Program-made: the position numbers and the translations under genes | DNA from: Campanula takesimana | Taxonomy: Eukaryota > Streptophyta > Magnoliopsida > Asterales > Campanulaceae | Assembly: GCA_026119855.1 (NCBI GenBank) | Contig: JAOWBW010001461.1 | Coordinates: forward strand, 62,001-126,000 | Reading direction: 5' to 3' | Length of the DNA stretch: 64,000 bases | Part shown: in pieces, positions 11,015 to 25,400 of the stretch | Numbering within the stretch: position 1 is the stretch's first letter | Layout of the letters: every line of letters begins with the position of its first letter | Notes under the pieces: model-generated | What the model saw: only the letters and a program-made list of their open reading frames with translations | What the model was told of the DNA's origin: nothing | The model's database searches: none

Positions 11015-11083
11015 CCCTGAAGATTTTCATCTGACCAGTTGATGTAGAATACGTACCAGTTCCCTCCAAAGAATGAATGTCGC

Positions 11084-14000
11084 TTAGTCAGGGTAGATGC
11101 TCAAAGCAGCTACAACTGATCCTGTTGTCTCTAGAGTTGATGCTACATCTGGACAATCTTTCCAAGATGTAGTCATCTTTAAAGACGGATACATCCAACT
11201 TTTAACTGAATCCACGAAGGAGTTTGGATCCAAGTTCAAGACAGCTTCCCAGTCCACTTGCAGGCCTTCAGGTATGCTCCCAGTGTACTCCATGTTAGCA
11301 GCAAGGAGTAATCCAAGCATCACTATAAACCCAATTGCTGCAGTGCCTCGGGAAAGCGGCATAAAATTATACCTGCAAAGCGTTTTTACTCTCAGTTGTT
11401 ACACTGAAATGCTGCAAAAATGAGTACTGAATGGGATGTATATTAAGAGTCATATCGTTTTACCAATAATACGTCATCCTCAATATTCCATCTCTGACAT
11501 TTTCGAGAACGTCAAAATCAGTTGACCCGTAAGTTTCACCACAATATGCTTTACATATTGCCTGTAAAACAATAGTTAAAAACATTTAAAAATGAGATAT
11601 AATCCAGCTATTTTTACGTTCACATCGGCATAGGTTCTCAACTTCTAACCAATGTTTAAACCAACAAGAAGGGCAATGGAGGAAAAACTCAAAACAGCAC
11701 ATGCTTAAGACAAAAAGGGAAGGAAAAAAAAAAGAACAGGAGTTGGAGTTCATTTTCAGCATAAGATAGAGGCAAATCACAACAGAAGTCGCATCGATGT
11801 GAGTCAAACCGAACAAAGGGAATAAAAGTACACCTTGAAATTTGGGAACCTGATAATATCTCAAATTCATTATCAATTCAACACTAATGGTCAAATTATT
11901 TGTAAAACTGATGAACTATTTTCTTGATTGATACTTGATAGCAAAGATGACATCATAATATTGTGCCGTCATTGGCTTCAAGAAAGCATATCATTGCAAT
12001 ATGAAATTTGTTTGCATATTCATTTTGGGACGGAGGGAGTAGAAAACAAGAAAGCCTAGAGAAAACACAAAGAAGAACATACTCCCTCCGTCTCATTTAT
12101 TTTGGCCACTTTCCATTTTTAAGGGTCAACTCTAGTAAACTTTGACCAATCGTTAATGTCAATCTAGTCATTGTAACAAAATTATAAAAATTGTTATTGT
12201 TAAAGAACTTAGTGATTTATTAATGACATTTTTAAAATTTTAATTAGGATGATTAAAATGATACTAATGTTTGGTCAAAGTTTACTAATGTTGACCATCA
12301 AAAGTCAAAAGTGGCCAAAAAATATGGGACTGAGGGAGTATATCCTAATGATAATTAAAGGCAAAACACAGGGTCATTAATGTATTTCGTGAGTTAAATT
12401 AGATTAATGATTTTCTTACAATCTACTACAACTAAATAAATAGTCTTTGGATAGGATGCTTCACAACTTAGGCCTTGGTTGTGGGCTTTGTAATTTTGGA
12501 TATTCTAGTTTTGGTCACCAAGTATCTTTCAGCATTTAACAAAAAAGGTAGATTTCAATGCTTAAAATTACAGAATATTGATTCCTTCTCCAACCTCCAA
12601 AGATGCTCTGTTTTGTCTTTCCAACCTCCAAAGATGTTCGGTTTTGTCTTCCCAACCACTCGGAGAGCCCAGGTCTCTCTTATGCTGTAAACTAAGAATA
12701 CTATTTCACGTCTTCAGAAAATGACTAGATATGAAACTTGATCTTGTTTAGGTTTGAAATCATAACTACATTTGAGAGATAAGTTTTGGAAATATCATAA
12801 TGCGCAGACCTGGGTCATAGAAGATTTTCCATTCTAGATACGCCTACAAACTTCCGGTAGTATGCTGACATTAAATGCTTGGATTTTTTTTAATCATCAG
12901 TTATAAAGCCAATTAAGACTCAATGAGTAAATTAAATGTTAGGAAGTGCTTGATAAATTAAAATTCAGGGAAACTTACTTCCCACATTATGGTCATTTCT
13001 GAATCAAAGTCCTCCCATCTTGAAGGGGTACATGGTGTCCGAATAGCAAAGTCAAATCCGCATTCTCCCCTGGAAGTATCACGAGACGATTCCAATTAAT
13101 AAACATACAAGTATGAAAGAAAAATATTTGAGCTGACTACATCAACAACACTTGCAATTACATTTTGCCAAAGAGCTCTAGCTCTAGCAGGATCAAGTAA
13201 ACGTCTTCATATGGAAGGTCAGGGGTTCAATCCTCACCAATTTCAAATGATAGATTTTACTCTTCAGGTGTCACTTTTATAATAGATTAAGCCATTTATT
13301 AGTAAAAGAAATCACAATTTAAGAAAATAAAATACATTTTCACTAGTGTGATCCTTGTTCCTTCTAGACGCCTCCTGAAGAAAAAAGTAATTAATAAACG
13401 ATGTTAGAAATAATCCTCGAAGCCAAATTTAAATCCTATATAAACACTGAACACGTTCATGAAGTTGAAAACCAGTAGAAATTGTAATACGTATAATGGG
13501 CAATAGATTGAAGTTCTTACCCCTCAAATGCTGTACTATTGCACCAAGTTGCCACCCAGAAATCCTCACCCACAACTTTATAAAGATCAGAGCAGGATTC
13601 AGCACTCGTAATCTGCGAAGTATTTGAACTTCAGTAAGATTGACTTTACAAACAACCAAACAAAGAAACAAAAAAGGAGAAAAGTAACTGTAAAAACGAT
13701 ATAAGTTTGATATTGGCATATGTGCCCAAGGAGATACACAAACCAACAAGAGGAGGGGGAATACACCAATAATACCCCGCTAGCACCGGGGGTGGTTCTA
13801 GGAAAAATCATGCAACAAATCTCCTGAGTACTACGTAATCCTACTCCACAGGAACTACCTACTAGACATCGAGGAAGTATTCTTTGCAGAAACAAGGGCA
13901 AACTCTGTTTTCATCCACTATACTTTCAAGCATGTAGCTTTTACCATTATACACACACACACACACACACACACACATTTATATAACCCATCACACCACA

Positions 14001-17000
14001 AAATATGACTGTCATTCCGGCCCCAGAAGTTAACCATTTTGAGCTTTACGCCCAAGTTCAGAGAGAAAACATTCGTGTAATCACTTAGTGTCAGCTTGTG
14101 AGGATGGATGTAAATCCTAATGTATATGATAATAGGAGCCCGATTATAACTTGCAATAATGGTGTTGTTACCTCAGAGGCAAAGAATCTTAAAGAAACTA
14201 ACTTGATACCCCACCCATTTAAAGGAGAGAAAGCAGTTTCTTTACCTACATATAAATGAGGATTTAGTCTAAAGGTAATGAGAAATTGCTGATCTCGGGC
14301 TTCTGGCAGAGAATTTGGATCTCTGTAGTTGGATAGGTAATTCTTGAATTCACTTTTACCTTTAAAAGCAGTTTCTGGTTTAGTTGGATAATTTGTCCCA
14401 AAAAAAACTACTACCTCTGTCCCTAAATGAGTGTCCAAATTTCATTTTAAGGGACACTGAAAATCTCAACTTTGTGAACAATTTGGTAACAACGATTCAT
14501 ATATAATCTTGTAATCTCCTTTCCAAACCTTTAGTTTTGCACGTATAAAGAAACCGGTGAAAAAAATTTCGAAAAAAAACGTTTAGGGAGAAAGTTATGT
14601 TAAAAAAAGACACTCATTTAGGGACAAAGATTTCTTGAAAATGGACACTCATTTAGGGACAGAGGGAGTATCGTTTTTTGAGTTTCTGTTCAATCCTGCG
14701 TCTCACTTCCCTAAGGCATCTGCTTGCCTTGTGCATAGGCCTGGGAGATGCTTTTGCACCTTGATGGAAACCTTAGACTCTAAGATCTATAATATTTAAT
14801 CAGCAATAACATCGAAACGGAATCAACCAAAATCCATTTTCAGTTCTACCTAATCGAGCTCTTACTGTTTTATTGTTTGTAAATCCGTTCATGACCAAAT
14901 TTCCAGAGATTGAAAGAGCTATGGACTTCAAAGACAAAATCAAAATTGCAAGAAAGACGAAACCCCAAAATAAAACATGCACACTTTGTTTCACATAAAT
15001 TCTTTTATGCATGCTGTCGGTCTGTGTGCATTACGATACGGCTATTACCTATCCAAGATGTCATGTTTCATAACTTTAACATAGCCATAATCAGGCACAC
15101 TTATTGCAGATCTTTTGAGAAAATGAATTGCTTCTATCAAATTCAATTAAGTCCATACAATTCCATTTATTTTCTGAAGGTGCACAGATCAAGACAAATT
15201 AAACTATAATTCTCTGAATTCTAATTCGAGCAGGAAATATTATAAAAAGTGGTATCCATGGCACCATTTCAAGATAATAATTTGGAGGAAAAAAAACTCC
15301 TGAAACAGTAGATTCGTGATATGATCCATCTGAGCACAGTAAAACTCACTTCTTGCAGTTTTCCTTCTTTGGATAAGTCAATGATGCGGTCTGCCTTGTT
15401 ATACACGCACATCTTTTCCTTTATGACTGCCTTCGCAACATCTAATGTTCTGCAGGATTAACATATAATGAGAACATTTTTACAGAGAGTCTGGATTTAC
15501 AATAGTTAAGTTTCTGTACCTTTTAAAATTTGGAAAGTAGCGAACAACTTTTGCTTGCCCAAGAATAAGTGGTGTGTGAGATCCAAATCCAGTATTGAAC
15601 TCTTCACTGCATAGTACAAAAGCCAACACCAGCATCAGTAAAAAAACGTATAGAGAAGCTATTATGTTTCTCTGAGCTTCTAATTTCCATTTACAACTCC
15701 ACAAATTCTTTCCTTGGCATATAGGCCAAGTAAGGATGCAGCGGCCATTCAAGAGGTCAATGGCTTGAACATGAACATAAGTTTGAATACCGTTAATTAA
15801 GGAACATATCTATGATATCAAGATGGTATTATGTGTTCCAACTTCATGTACAAGATTTGCATAATTTGGGTGACAACAGCAAAAGATAACTGTAACTTGG
15901 AGAGACTACTAGTACAACTATCCCCAACTGCTCCAAAAAAAAATAGACCCACTTCACAAGTGATTTCTTTTATTTTAATTTTTAAGATTTTAGCTTAACT
16001 ACTTGTACATCCTTTATACTCCCCCAGTCCCATACTTATCGCAGCTTATTTCTATTTTGGGTGTCCCATTCTTATTGCTACTTACCCAAAATGTTCACTT
16101 TTCTCTCTCCTATCCACTAACTTATTTTCTCTTTCCTAGCCACTCACAATACTTACTTTTCCAACATATTTTCTTAATCTCCGTGCATTCCCATTCAGTA
16201 GCAATAAGTATGGGAAGGAGGGAGTATTGCACTAATAATTAATCCTCTGGAAATGGAAAAAATTCTTTGGGATTTTTTTTATTTTTTTATTATAGATGGA
16301 AAGATTTATACTTTATAGTGAACTCGAAAGAGCTCAGTGCATGACCCTCATCTATGATCATCAAAACAATGCACCCAGGGTTCTGCAGCAGTTAAGATCA
16401 TCTAAACATACAACTTCATCAATGATGATTATGCGAATATTCATACCCAAGCAATATGAGACGTCACTTATCAGATATGTCCCACTACCTTCCGTCAAAA
16501 GGAGAGAAAAGAGTCGGATTATGTAGTCATTCAATAGCCTTTGCCAGCAGAAGCCACATAAAAGAAATTACCTTAACTTGTTAACCCACACAACTGGGTC
16601 ACAAGGCTCAGATATCTGTCTCCATTTGACTGCCAGTGAATAAATATGACGCCATGACATCACAAGACGCCTTGATGATTTATCTTCCAAAGAGGTAGAT
16701 GAAGTCGACGTTTCTGAGAAACTACTAGTACTGCAGCCAGCACCACCTCTATTCTGGCTAGTAATAATTCTCTCCTTCCTCCTAGACCTCTTGCCATGCT
16801 TTGAAGTGCCTTTAATAGAATGTTTCCATTCTGATTGTATCGAACGCCAAGCCTTTGATACCTTTTGTGCAATCTCAATAGCAGCTAATCCAGCCATACG
16901 ATGCTGGTATGTGTCAGATTCAAAGCACAATAAGTACATGCAACACGCAAACAGAGTCAAACATAGAGTCAAACATAAATTTCTATTAAAGAGGTCAATA

Positions 17001-20000
17001 TGAATTACCTGACGCTTATTAGGCAGGAAGCCTGGGTAATGATACTGGATTTTTTCGCCGATTCGATCTGCAACTGCCAAAAGTGCAGTCTTCTGCTTTG
17101 TAAGAGTAAATTCTTGCTTTCTAAGCTTCCATTTTTTGAGTGAATCACGCAAAGGAGGTTGCCTATAAACCTTTTCGCACACATTTTTGGGATGCAACCT
17201 TTTACACCAATATTCCTAAAGAAAATTCCTTAATTAGAATCATCTCAACATAATTCAAAGTGATGAGGATTTGTGGGGGGGGGGGGGGGGGAATGAAGAA
17301 TGAGGGACATAATAGACCTTATATTACATAAATATGTGTGTGTCTGTGTGTGTGGGTGTTACAACTTGGTCAATTAGAGCGTACTTTGGCCGGGATTATT
17401 GCTGTCTAAACTACTCCCTCCGTTTCATGTGAATTGAGACCAAAAAAAATGGCACAATAATTAAGAGAAAGTAGTGAATGTGTGGTGGAAAATGAAGAGA
17501 GAGAATGAGTGGGGTAAATAGTAGTGTTGATTGGATAAAATGAGTGGTGGAAAATGAAGAGAGAGAATTAGTGGGGTTAAATGGGTGGGGTTGGGTGAAT
17601 ATAAAATATTAAAAAGTTTGCCATTTTGGGCAGTCTCAATTGAGGTGAAACGGACGAAAAGGGAAATAAGTCTCAATTCACATGAAACGGAGGGAGTATT
17701 TGTGAAACGGACGAAAAGGGAAATAAGTCTCAATTCACATGAAACGGAGGGAGTATTTGTTAAATCACAATTTGCATATCCTTATAAAACAATCCAACAT
17801 CTTACTCAATCATTCAATCAAAGTATCCAACAGACTAAGTTGAACAAGTTTTAATCAGCTCAAAATAATATATTAAATTGTGTACAAGACAAAACCAATA
17901 TACAAGAACACCTCCTAAACTACTACCCTAAACCTCCACTGTCATATCAGGTTGAATTCATATTGGTGGTTGTGTCTGAACTTCCTCATTTGGATGAATA
18001 TAAGTTTAGAAACAGAAAATTATGGTCTATCACAAGAAAACTGGGTTAAGCAACACAAACAATGAAAACAACTTAAAGAAATTTCTATTTATCAATTCGA
18101 ACACTCACGCTTATATTTTTCACAATGAAATCTGATAAAACAGAAACAAGCAACAAACAAAACTGATCTTTCAAGATATGAAGCTTAGCATCAAAATCAA
18201 TCAATCTCTGGTTCAACAATATTTTAAAAAGCGAACTACTGACTTCTATGCAGTCCAACAATGCCCAATCAATATCAAGAATCAAGCTACACGAATTTCT
18301 CCTTTATGGCTATGGACGGAAGCAGACACTCTTTTAGATGGTTAATAATTCATCTGACAATGACGCCACGACAACACTCTAGCTTCCTACAGTTGATAAC
18401 AGTCTTAATCATACCACAACAGCCAATTTCTATCTCCTTTATCCGTTTGTTATTCATTTTCTTGGATGTATTGATCCAATTATGGAAATAATGCAACATT
18501 TGTACCTGTTCTCAAATGATAGTGACTGAATGATTGTACTAAAAATTGCACTAGGAAAACTTCCCTCGAACGATTGGAGGGGTCACAACGGTCCCACCTA
18601 AAACCCAATCCACTATGACAAAAATATTTTAGACATACTACTAACAGCACAATACTCCCTCCATCCCAAAATGATCTTCCCATTTGACTATTCAAACTTT
18701 TTAAGGATATGAACACTTGCTTCACTATCCATATTGTGTTAATGCACATTTAAGCCTAAATTGTAGAAATGAGACGAACTTTTTGGGACAATGAAAAATG
18801 GCAAATGAGAAGATCATTTCCTGACAGATGGAGTATTATCACAACAGCTCCTCAAACAAATAGCTATTATGTAAACGATGAAATATAAAGAGCACCCCGA
18901 ATATAACGAAGTTCGGTAAATTTTGTCGAGGTCCTCAAACACTACTGACTAATATTTCACTATCTTGGAAAATTATAAACGGAACGGAAAAATATGCATT
19001 TTAGAAGGATTAAACAAATCTTTTCATCTGGTGTATTTTTCCAAATGAACCAAAGGTCCTTATTTATAGGACAACCCTCTGTGTAAAAACCCAAATGAGA
19101 ACAGCGGCATTTATCCACGCCTGCAAATCTGACCGACAGAGGTAGATTTAAGTTAGGAGTAATGGGTGCATGTGCACCCAATACTCTCCCACGCACCAAG
19201 AAGAAAAATTATTTAACAGTATATTCACGAAGTGCACCCAATATTCAATTGTCTTGTCCAGCTCAGCTGGTAAATTACATGGTTTTTAACCTTGTGGTCC
19301 TGGGTTCAAGCCCCATAATGAGTATTACTCCCTCCGTCTCGCTATGTTTTGCCAATTTTGACTTTTGATGGTCAACACAAGTGAACTTTGACTAAATATT
19401 AATGTCAAATTAATTATTCTAATGAAATTCTAAAAATTGTTATTGATAGATATATAAATGATTTATCAATAACAGTTTTTAGAAATTGATTAGGATGATT
19501 AAATTGACATTAATGTTTAGTCAAAGTTCACTAATGTTGACCAACAAAAGTTAAAAGTGGCCAAACAGTGAGACGGAGGGAGTAGTATTTTTATTTTTGC
19601 TTTTTTAAGCTTTGTAGGTGCACCAACTTACAAAACATGCAAGGTCCACCACTGCTGACCGGTGCAAGCCAAAGATCACCCATCAGCTGCCAACTTTCAA
19701 TCTCTTGGAGTAGTACTCCACAAGATTCCAACCACGGACAATCCTGCTGATATGATGACTAAGACCATTGGTCAAGTTCCAACACTGTTTGAACTTGGTC
19801 ATATTCTTCGAATTTGAAGACCGCTTTTGAAGACACTACTGAAGATGTTTTTAGGGAAAACCGGAAAAGTATTAGATGTGGCATTTGCCAAGGTGGAAAT
19901 TTGTGCTTAATGGCTCGTGATTGAGTAAATGCCATGGGTTCGTCCCATACATTGAGCTAACCACCACTATTATTTCTCAATACATTTTGTGGATGAGAAT

Positions 20001-22434
20001 TAAAGGTTGGCAGATGAAAAGTGATCTTCGGTGTGCACCAGCAATATTTGCAGGCGCATATAATTGGAGCGTTCTCATTTGGGTTTTCCACGCAACAATC
20101 TTAAAATAGCTTTTACGCATTTGTTGCTCTTGATATTTTAGTCCAATGGTTATCTAACTCACGTAGACTATTACAGTAGGAAATTGCCATTTTTCCCAAT
20201 GCCACACGTACATGAGGGAATGTGCCAAGAACAGTGTCTGCTACTCCTATCCCTTGCCTTATACACTTGTGATAAGCTTAACTTGATAATTACAGAAAGC
20301 ATATATTTAGTTGAATGAGACATGTATATGATAGCGATAAGATTGTCCATTCTCTTTAATCATTCCATGACATGTAAATCACCACAACCAGAATACTGAA
20401 AGTTACTTCCAAGACAATCAAGCACAAGGACAAGAGCGTCAATCTCATATCTAGCCCATAAAGAATCAGCAACAATAATATTTTTTGGTCCTCACTTCTC
20501 ATGATAGTCTTCTAGAAAAGGTGAAGTAGCATACTGCTCCAAAAAATTAAACTGTGAAACCATAATAAAAAGAGGGAAAAAGCTAAAAGTTGCATGAAGG
20601 CATTGAACTTTCACATTACCTTAAAGAGGGGATCAATGTCTCCATCAATATCAAACCAACAGAATTCACTTGTGATCTTTGCAGCAGTATATAAGGCGAT
20701 TTCTTTCTGCAAGCGAAGAAAATATAAGTAAAAAACAAAGCTGAATATGTAGAACAGTTGTCCAAAAGTTTGGAGTATGGAAAACAATAGTTTTATTGTC
20801 AATGCAGAAAGTTCATTATAAATTGACTTGGTTAACAGCAGGAGCCTCTCAAACGTGTTACTGTGTGACAATCTGATGTGTACTTGTTCGACTCAGTCGT
20901 GTAAACTCACCACTACTATCTTGCATCCAATCATAAGAGTGATAGACAAAACCTATCGAAACAAGCTTTGGAAAATGTTCAAAGTCAATGCTTCACAATC
21001 GGAAAACGAAGGAACTAGTAATCCAACATTCCAACCAGAGCATTTTCCAAACATTACACTTGTCAACTCTTGAGGCAGTGAAGCCATATAATACTGAATG
21101 TCCAATAGTAGTAACATAACTCATACTAAAACTTGCAAGTGAAGCTGACTGGTAAATTTAAAACTTCCAAAAGAACACATAATGCCTCTTCTTTTCACAT
21201 GGATCCAAGACGTTCAGCCAAAACGTAACTAATTCTAGGACCAAAAGAAGGCATAAGCAATAGCTTCAACCTCATTGTTGCATTAGCTGTTATTATCCTA
21301 AATGACTGTAACTCATTGGTTCCATTTAAATGAAAAATAGTGCCAGGAAAATTTAAATCAGACCTGATAGAAAGCTTGACATTGAAGAAGAAACTTGTCC
21401 ATTGAATCTAGCTCTAAATCCAGAGCGGCATCATAATCCTTGACCTATTACGACAAAGGAGGTTCAGTGCACATTGGGGAGGCGGAGGGGGGGAATAATA
21501 AAAACAACTGGGAGAAATAATTCAATGGTAACTACAAGGGAAACTGAAAAATATAATGCTTACTGCTTCCCTAAAATCTCCAACAGCATGGTAGCAAGAA
21601 GCTCTTAAATATAGACACTCAATATTTGAGCTCTCGAGACTAAGACCAATTGTCAAATCTTTGATGGCTTTCCTGTCAGAAAAGTTGATGGTGAGGTAAA
21701 ATGGAGGGGAGAAAGGAAAAGAAAATACAAGAATGGGGGGGATCTAGAACAATTGAATTTGGTAGAATCATGCAAGGTACAAAATGCAGAATCGAGTTCC
21801 GAATAAGCATAAATTTCAGTAAAAAAAGACGAGATGCTTCTTCTCATCGTTATGCAGAATCAGGTATAAGCTCATAAGTGTAACAAGCCCCCGCAATGTT
21901 TTAGATCATTGTGTACAGTTTCTACAAACAAAATTCTTCTTTGCCCTGCTTCTGATGTCATTTCTGTGGTCCCTTATACACTAGCTAGTTCTAGAAAAAG
22001 GGCAAGAAAGAGAGACAGGATAAAAGCATCCTTAAAAGGGGCAATGCCTGGGAAGTTCTAAAAAAGTTGCCCGAGAAGTTCCTCACAACATGTTGTATTA
22101 TTCATGCAGTATTATTCTGCAATGTACTGCATCATATAACACTGCACAACTGAGTATAATACTGCATGGAGGCAGCGTCGACCAGCCGCGACCGGCAGCA
22201 GCGGCGGTTGTGGCAGGAGGCAGTATTATTGATGTTGTATCATAACTTTTAAATACTGCATTGAATGAAGTATAATATACTACTGCACAACAACTTATAA
22301 CAACAACAACAACAACAACAAAGCCTTAGTCCCAAAATAATTTGGGGTCGGCTAACATGAATCCTCATATGTCAACGTGATAAAAGGAAGAGAGAGAGAG
22401 AAAGAGAAAGAGAAAGAGAGAGAGAGAGAGAGCG

Positions 22435-22478
<44 letters not shown>

Positions 22479-25400
22479 GAAAAAGATGGAGAAAATAAAA
22501 TAAAATAAATAAATAAATAATAATAATAAAAAGTATGATCAACCCCCATCATTCACATGAATTTTCGCCCTCCACTCCGGCCTCTTCAACGCCACATCTT
22601 CATCCACTCCGAGTAAACTCATATCATTTTCAATCACCTTAATCCAAGTTTGCTTGGGTCTTCCACTACCCCTCGCCATTTTATCACTTCTCCGCTCTTC
22701 AGGCCTCCTAACCGGTGCATCACTCGGTCTCCGTCTCACATGACCAAACCACCTTAGGCGATACTCCCTCATTTTATCCTTAATGGGCGCAACTCCTACT
22801 TTACCCCTGATCACCTCATTTCTCAATCGATCTTTTCTTGTATGCCCACACATCCATCGTAGCATACGCATCTCCGCTACATTCATCTTATGAATATGAC
22901 ACTGTTTCACGGCCCAACATTCAGTGCCATAAAGCAGTGCAGGCCTAATTGCCGTACGATAGAATTTTCCCTTTAATCTATTTGGCATGCCACGATCACA
23001 AAGAAACCCTTTGGCACTCTTCCACTTCAACCAACATGCTTTAATCCTATGAGCCACATCTCCATCCAATTCTCCAACTTTTTGCATAATAGATCCAAGA
23101 TAGCGAAAGAACTCGGAAGCTTGGACAATCATTCCATCGAATGTGATCACTCATGCCTCTCTGCTTCCAACTTTGCTAAATTTACACTCCATATATTCAG
23201 TTTTGCTTCTGCTTAACCTAAAACCTCGAGATTCCAAAGTGCGTCTCCACAACTCCAATTTACTTTCAACACCTTCTTTTGTCTCATCAATCAGCACAAT
23301 ATCATCTGCGAACAACATACACCATGGAATATCATCTTGGATTGACCTCGTCACTTCGTCCATTATCAGGGCAAAGAGAAAGGGACTAAGTGCAGAGCCT
23401 TGATGCACTCCAATCGTGATAGGGAACTCTTCTGTCTTCCCAACGCTTGTCCGTACACTAGTACTAACTCCATTATACATGTCCTTGATAATATCAATAT
23501 ATTTCTTTGAAACGCCTTTCTTTACTAAAGCCCACCAAAGTACCTCTCTTGGCACTTTATCATACGCCTTCTCCAAATCAATGAAAACCATGTGCAAATC
23601 TTTCTTTTTATCTCGATATTTCTCCATGATTTGTCTCATAAGATAGATTGCGTCCATAGTCGATCTGCCGGGCATAAATCCAAATTGGTTATCCGAAATA
23701 TTCACAATTTTTCTTAGCCGTTGTGCAATCACTCTTTCCCAAAGTTTCATAGTATGGCTCATTAGTTTGATCCCTCGATAGTTGGCACAATCTTGGACAT
23801 CACCTTTGTTCTTATACAAAGGGATTAGGGTACTTTTTCTCCACTCCAATGGCATTGTGTTACTTCTCCATATCTTGTTGAATAGTGTTGTTAACCAATC
23901 TATTCCCCTCTCCCCAAAACATCTCCACACCTCAATTGGTATTCCATCCGGCCCTACGGCTTTCTTTAATCCCATCTTTTTCATCGCCATTTCCACTTCA
24001 CCCTTTTGAATTCGCCGCATAAAATCTCGATTAATCATACTCGAAGGGATAGTTATATCTCCAATATCCTGCTCTTGATTGCCATTAAACAAGGTATTGA
24101 AGTACGAACTCCACCTATCTTTTATCTCTTTAATGGGGAACTTGATAGGAAGTGGTTTATCCGAAAAGGAACTTGTGGGTCATTTACCCTCCTTAAAATG
24201 ACAAAAAAAAAAGTAATAAGCAAGCTCCTAAAACACATGATTAAGTATTCTGGTGAATCAAGTGTGATGCGTTACTGCCTTAAACTCACACATGATCAGA
24301 ATTCCATCAGGTTGAAGGTTGATACTAAAGATGGAGCTTACAAAATAAAAAACATTCTTATTCCACACTCATGCCATTCTATCCTCATTGCTAGCAAGCA
24401 CTCACAAAAATCTAGGTATAGAAGAATCATTTACAATCTGAGGCAGTATATGTTGTTCAAACTTCTTGGGGTCAACTATGTTTCCACCGCTCAATTGGAT
24501 CCCAATATCGTCAGTTAAAGAACAAGATTTCTACTTTGAGCACGTTAAAAACATTCAAAGAGTTTTACTATTATTATCTAAGTTAATCTCTTCTGTAGCT
24601 ATATCCAGCATCTTATGTAACATACTTTTTTCAAATTATACCACAAATCTTACTATTTTTTATCTTAATCACCATTAGCCTTTAAGGGTTTTCTTTTATA
24701 TATTTTTTCAGACCGAATGAGGTCTGAATGGGCTGTATTTCTGATTCAATCAGACCTCTTACAATCATGACTGTTTGCACTTTTCAAGAGTCCAGATCTA
24801 AATGGATCAGGCTTGAAAACTAGTCTCAATAGTTTTACGTTCAACTGAAATTGTGAAATTGACACAAACACCCACACTATATTTGCTTTTTTCCATCCCT
24901 ATTTAGGAATGGTAATTAGCCAGAACCCGATCCGAACTCGAAGGTGATCCGCCCTGAAAAAGTAGGGATCGGGTTGCAATTTTCATGGCCCGAGCGGTTT
25001 AGAGTCAGGTTCAGGTTTTGATGTTGACCCACTGTGATCCGACCCGACCCGACCCGCACCCAATGTACAAAGTCAACGTATTATGTTAGTTAGTCATATT
25101 ATAAGTGTTGTTAAATTTATTTTTATAGTTGTTTGTGGGTGAGGTTTGATGATTTAAGACAAATTAGTATAAGTCATTCAAATTTAGGCGAAAACATAGA
25201 TTGAGCCCAAACATAAATGAGCTGAGAAAATCAGATTTTGATACAACTCGAGTCAGGTTCGGTTTACTCCCTTTTAGATTAGGGTCGGTCGGGTTCGGTT
25301 TTGGAGAAACCCGCCTCAAACCCGACTCGTTGCCATCCCTAATCCCTATGGTCCTACCATCCTTATACTGCATACTCGCTCCAACAACAACAGCATACTC

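Larger units (their letters stand above)
19137..19654. mobile_element. hAT MITE containing a tRNA-like segment and a nested Stowaway, SRFR1 intron 14
   Basis: The ends CAGAGGTAGATTTAAG and (reverse complement of the right end) CAGTGGTGGACCTTGC follow the CAGNGG hAT pattern. Flanks are CTGACCGA at 19129-19136 and CTGACCGG at 19655-19662, an 8-bp duplication with one change. A Stowaway at 19328-19582 interrupts it, so the core element is about 260 bp. Inside lies a tRNA-like module (19259-19315). Confidence 0.72.
11084..21672 (-). other. SRFR1: SRFR1 exons 12-23 (C-terminal half)
   Basis: Exons in transcript order: 21564-21672, 21364-21444, 20620-20706, 17009-17215, 16572-16903, 15520-15606, 15350-15449, 13521-13612, 13336-13374, 12979-13069, 11464-11561, 11084-11372. 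Exon 20 is only 39 nt. Exon 20 uses the donor AAAAT|GTATTT, which is weaker than the others. The stop is TAA at 11084-11086. Confidence 0.93.
22298..24140 (-). mobile_element. RTE-clade LINE, 5'-truncated, SRFR1 intron 11
   Basis: On the minus strand it ends with GTTAGCCGACCCCAAATTAT, then TTTGGGACTAAGGCTTTG and a (TTG)n tail. This is the characteristic 3' end of plant RTE elements. A (GA)n microsatellite at 22388-22480 lies in its 3' UTR. The 5' end is truncated near 24140, inside the reverse transcriptase N-terminal part. It lies in sense orientation relative to SRFR1. Confidence 0.88.

Noticed and set aside
12021..12049. Another full Stowaway
   Set aside because: Only one end (GGGACGGAGGGAG) is present; no matching left end was found upstream.
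16568..17197. 209-residue frame as a single exon
   Set aside because: It spans two SRFR1 exons and the 105-bp intron 15, which happens to be open; conserved sequence resumes at HRMAGLAAIEIAQ after a clear GT-AG intron.
22352..22552. Ser/Leu-repeat open frame
   Set aside because: It is a translation of the (GA)n microsatellite in the RTE 3' UTR.
22539..24092. Reverse transcriptase as part of a bacterial-type retron or defence system
   Set aside because: Motifs and the (TTG)n tail identify a plant RTE LINE, and the surroundings are a plant intron.
24006..24518. 170-residue plus-strand open frame in SRFR1 intron 11
   Set aside because: Its first third is antisense to the RTE LINE and the rest (KKKVISKLLKHMIKYSGESS...) matches no family I know. 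It has no introns or conserved motif, so I do not call it a gene. A protein search for residues 60-170 would decide.
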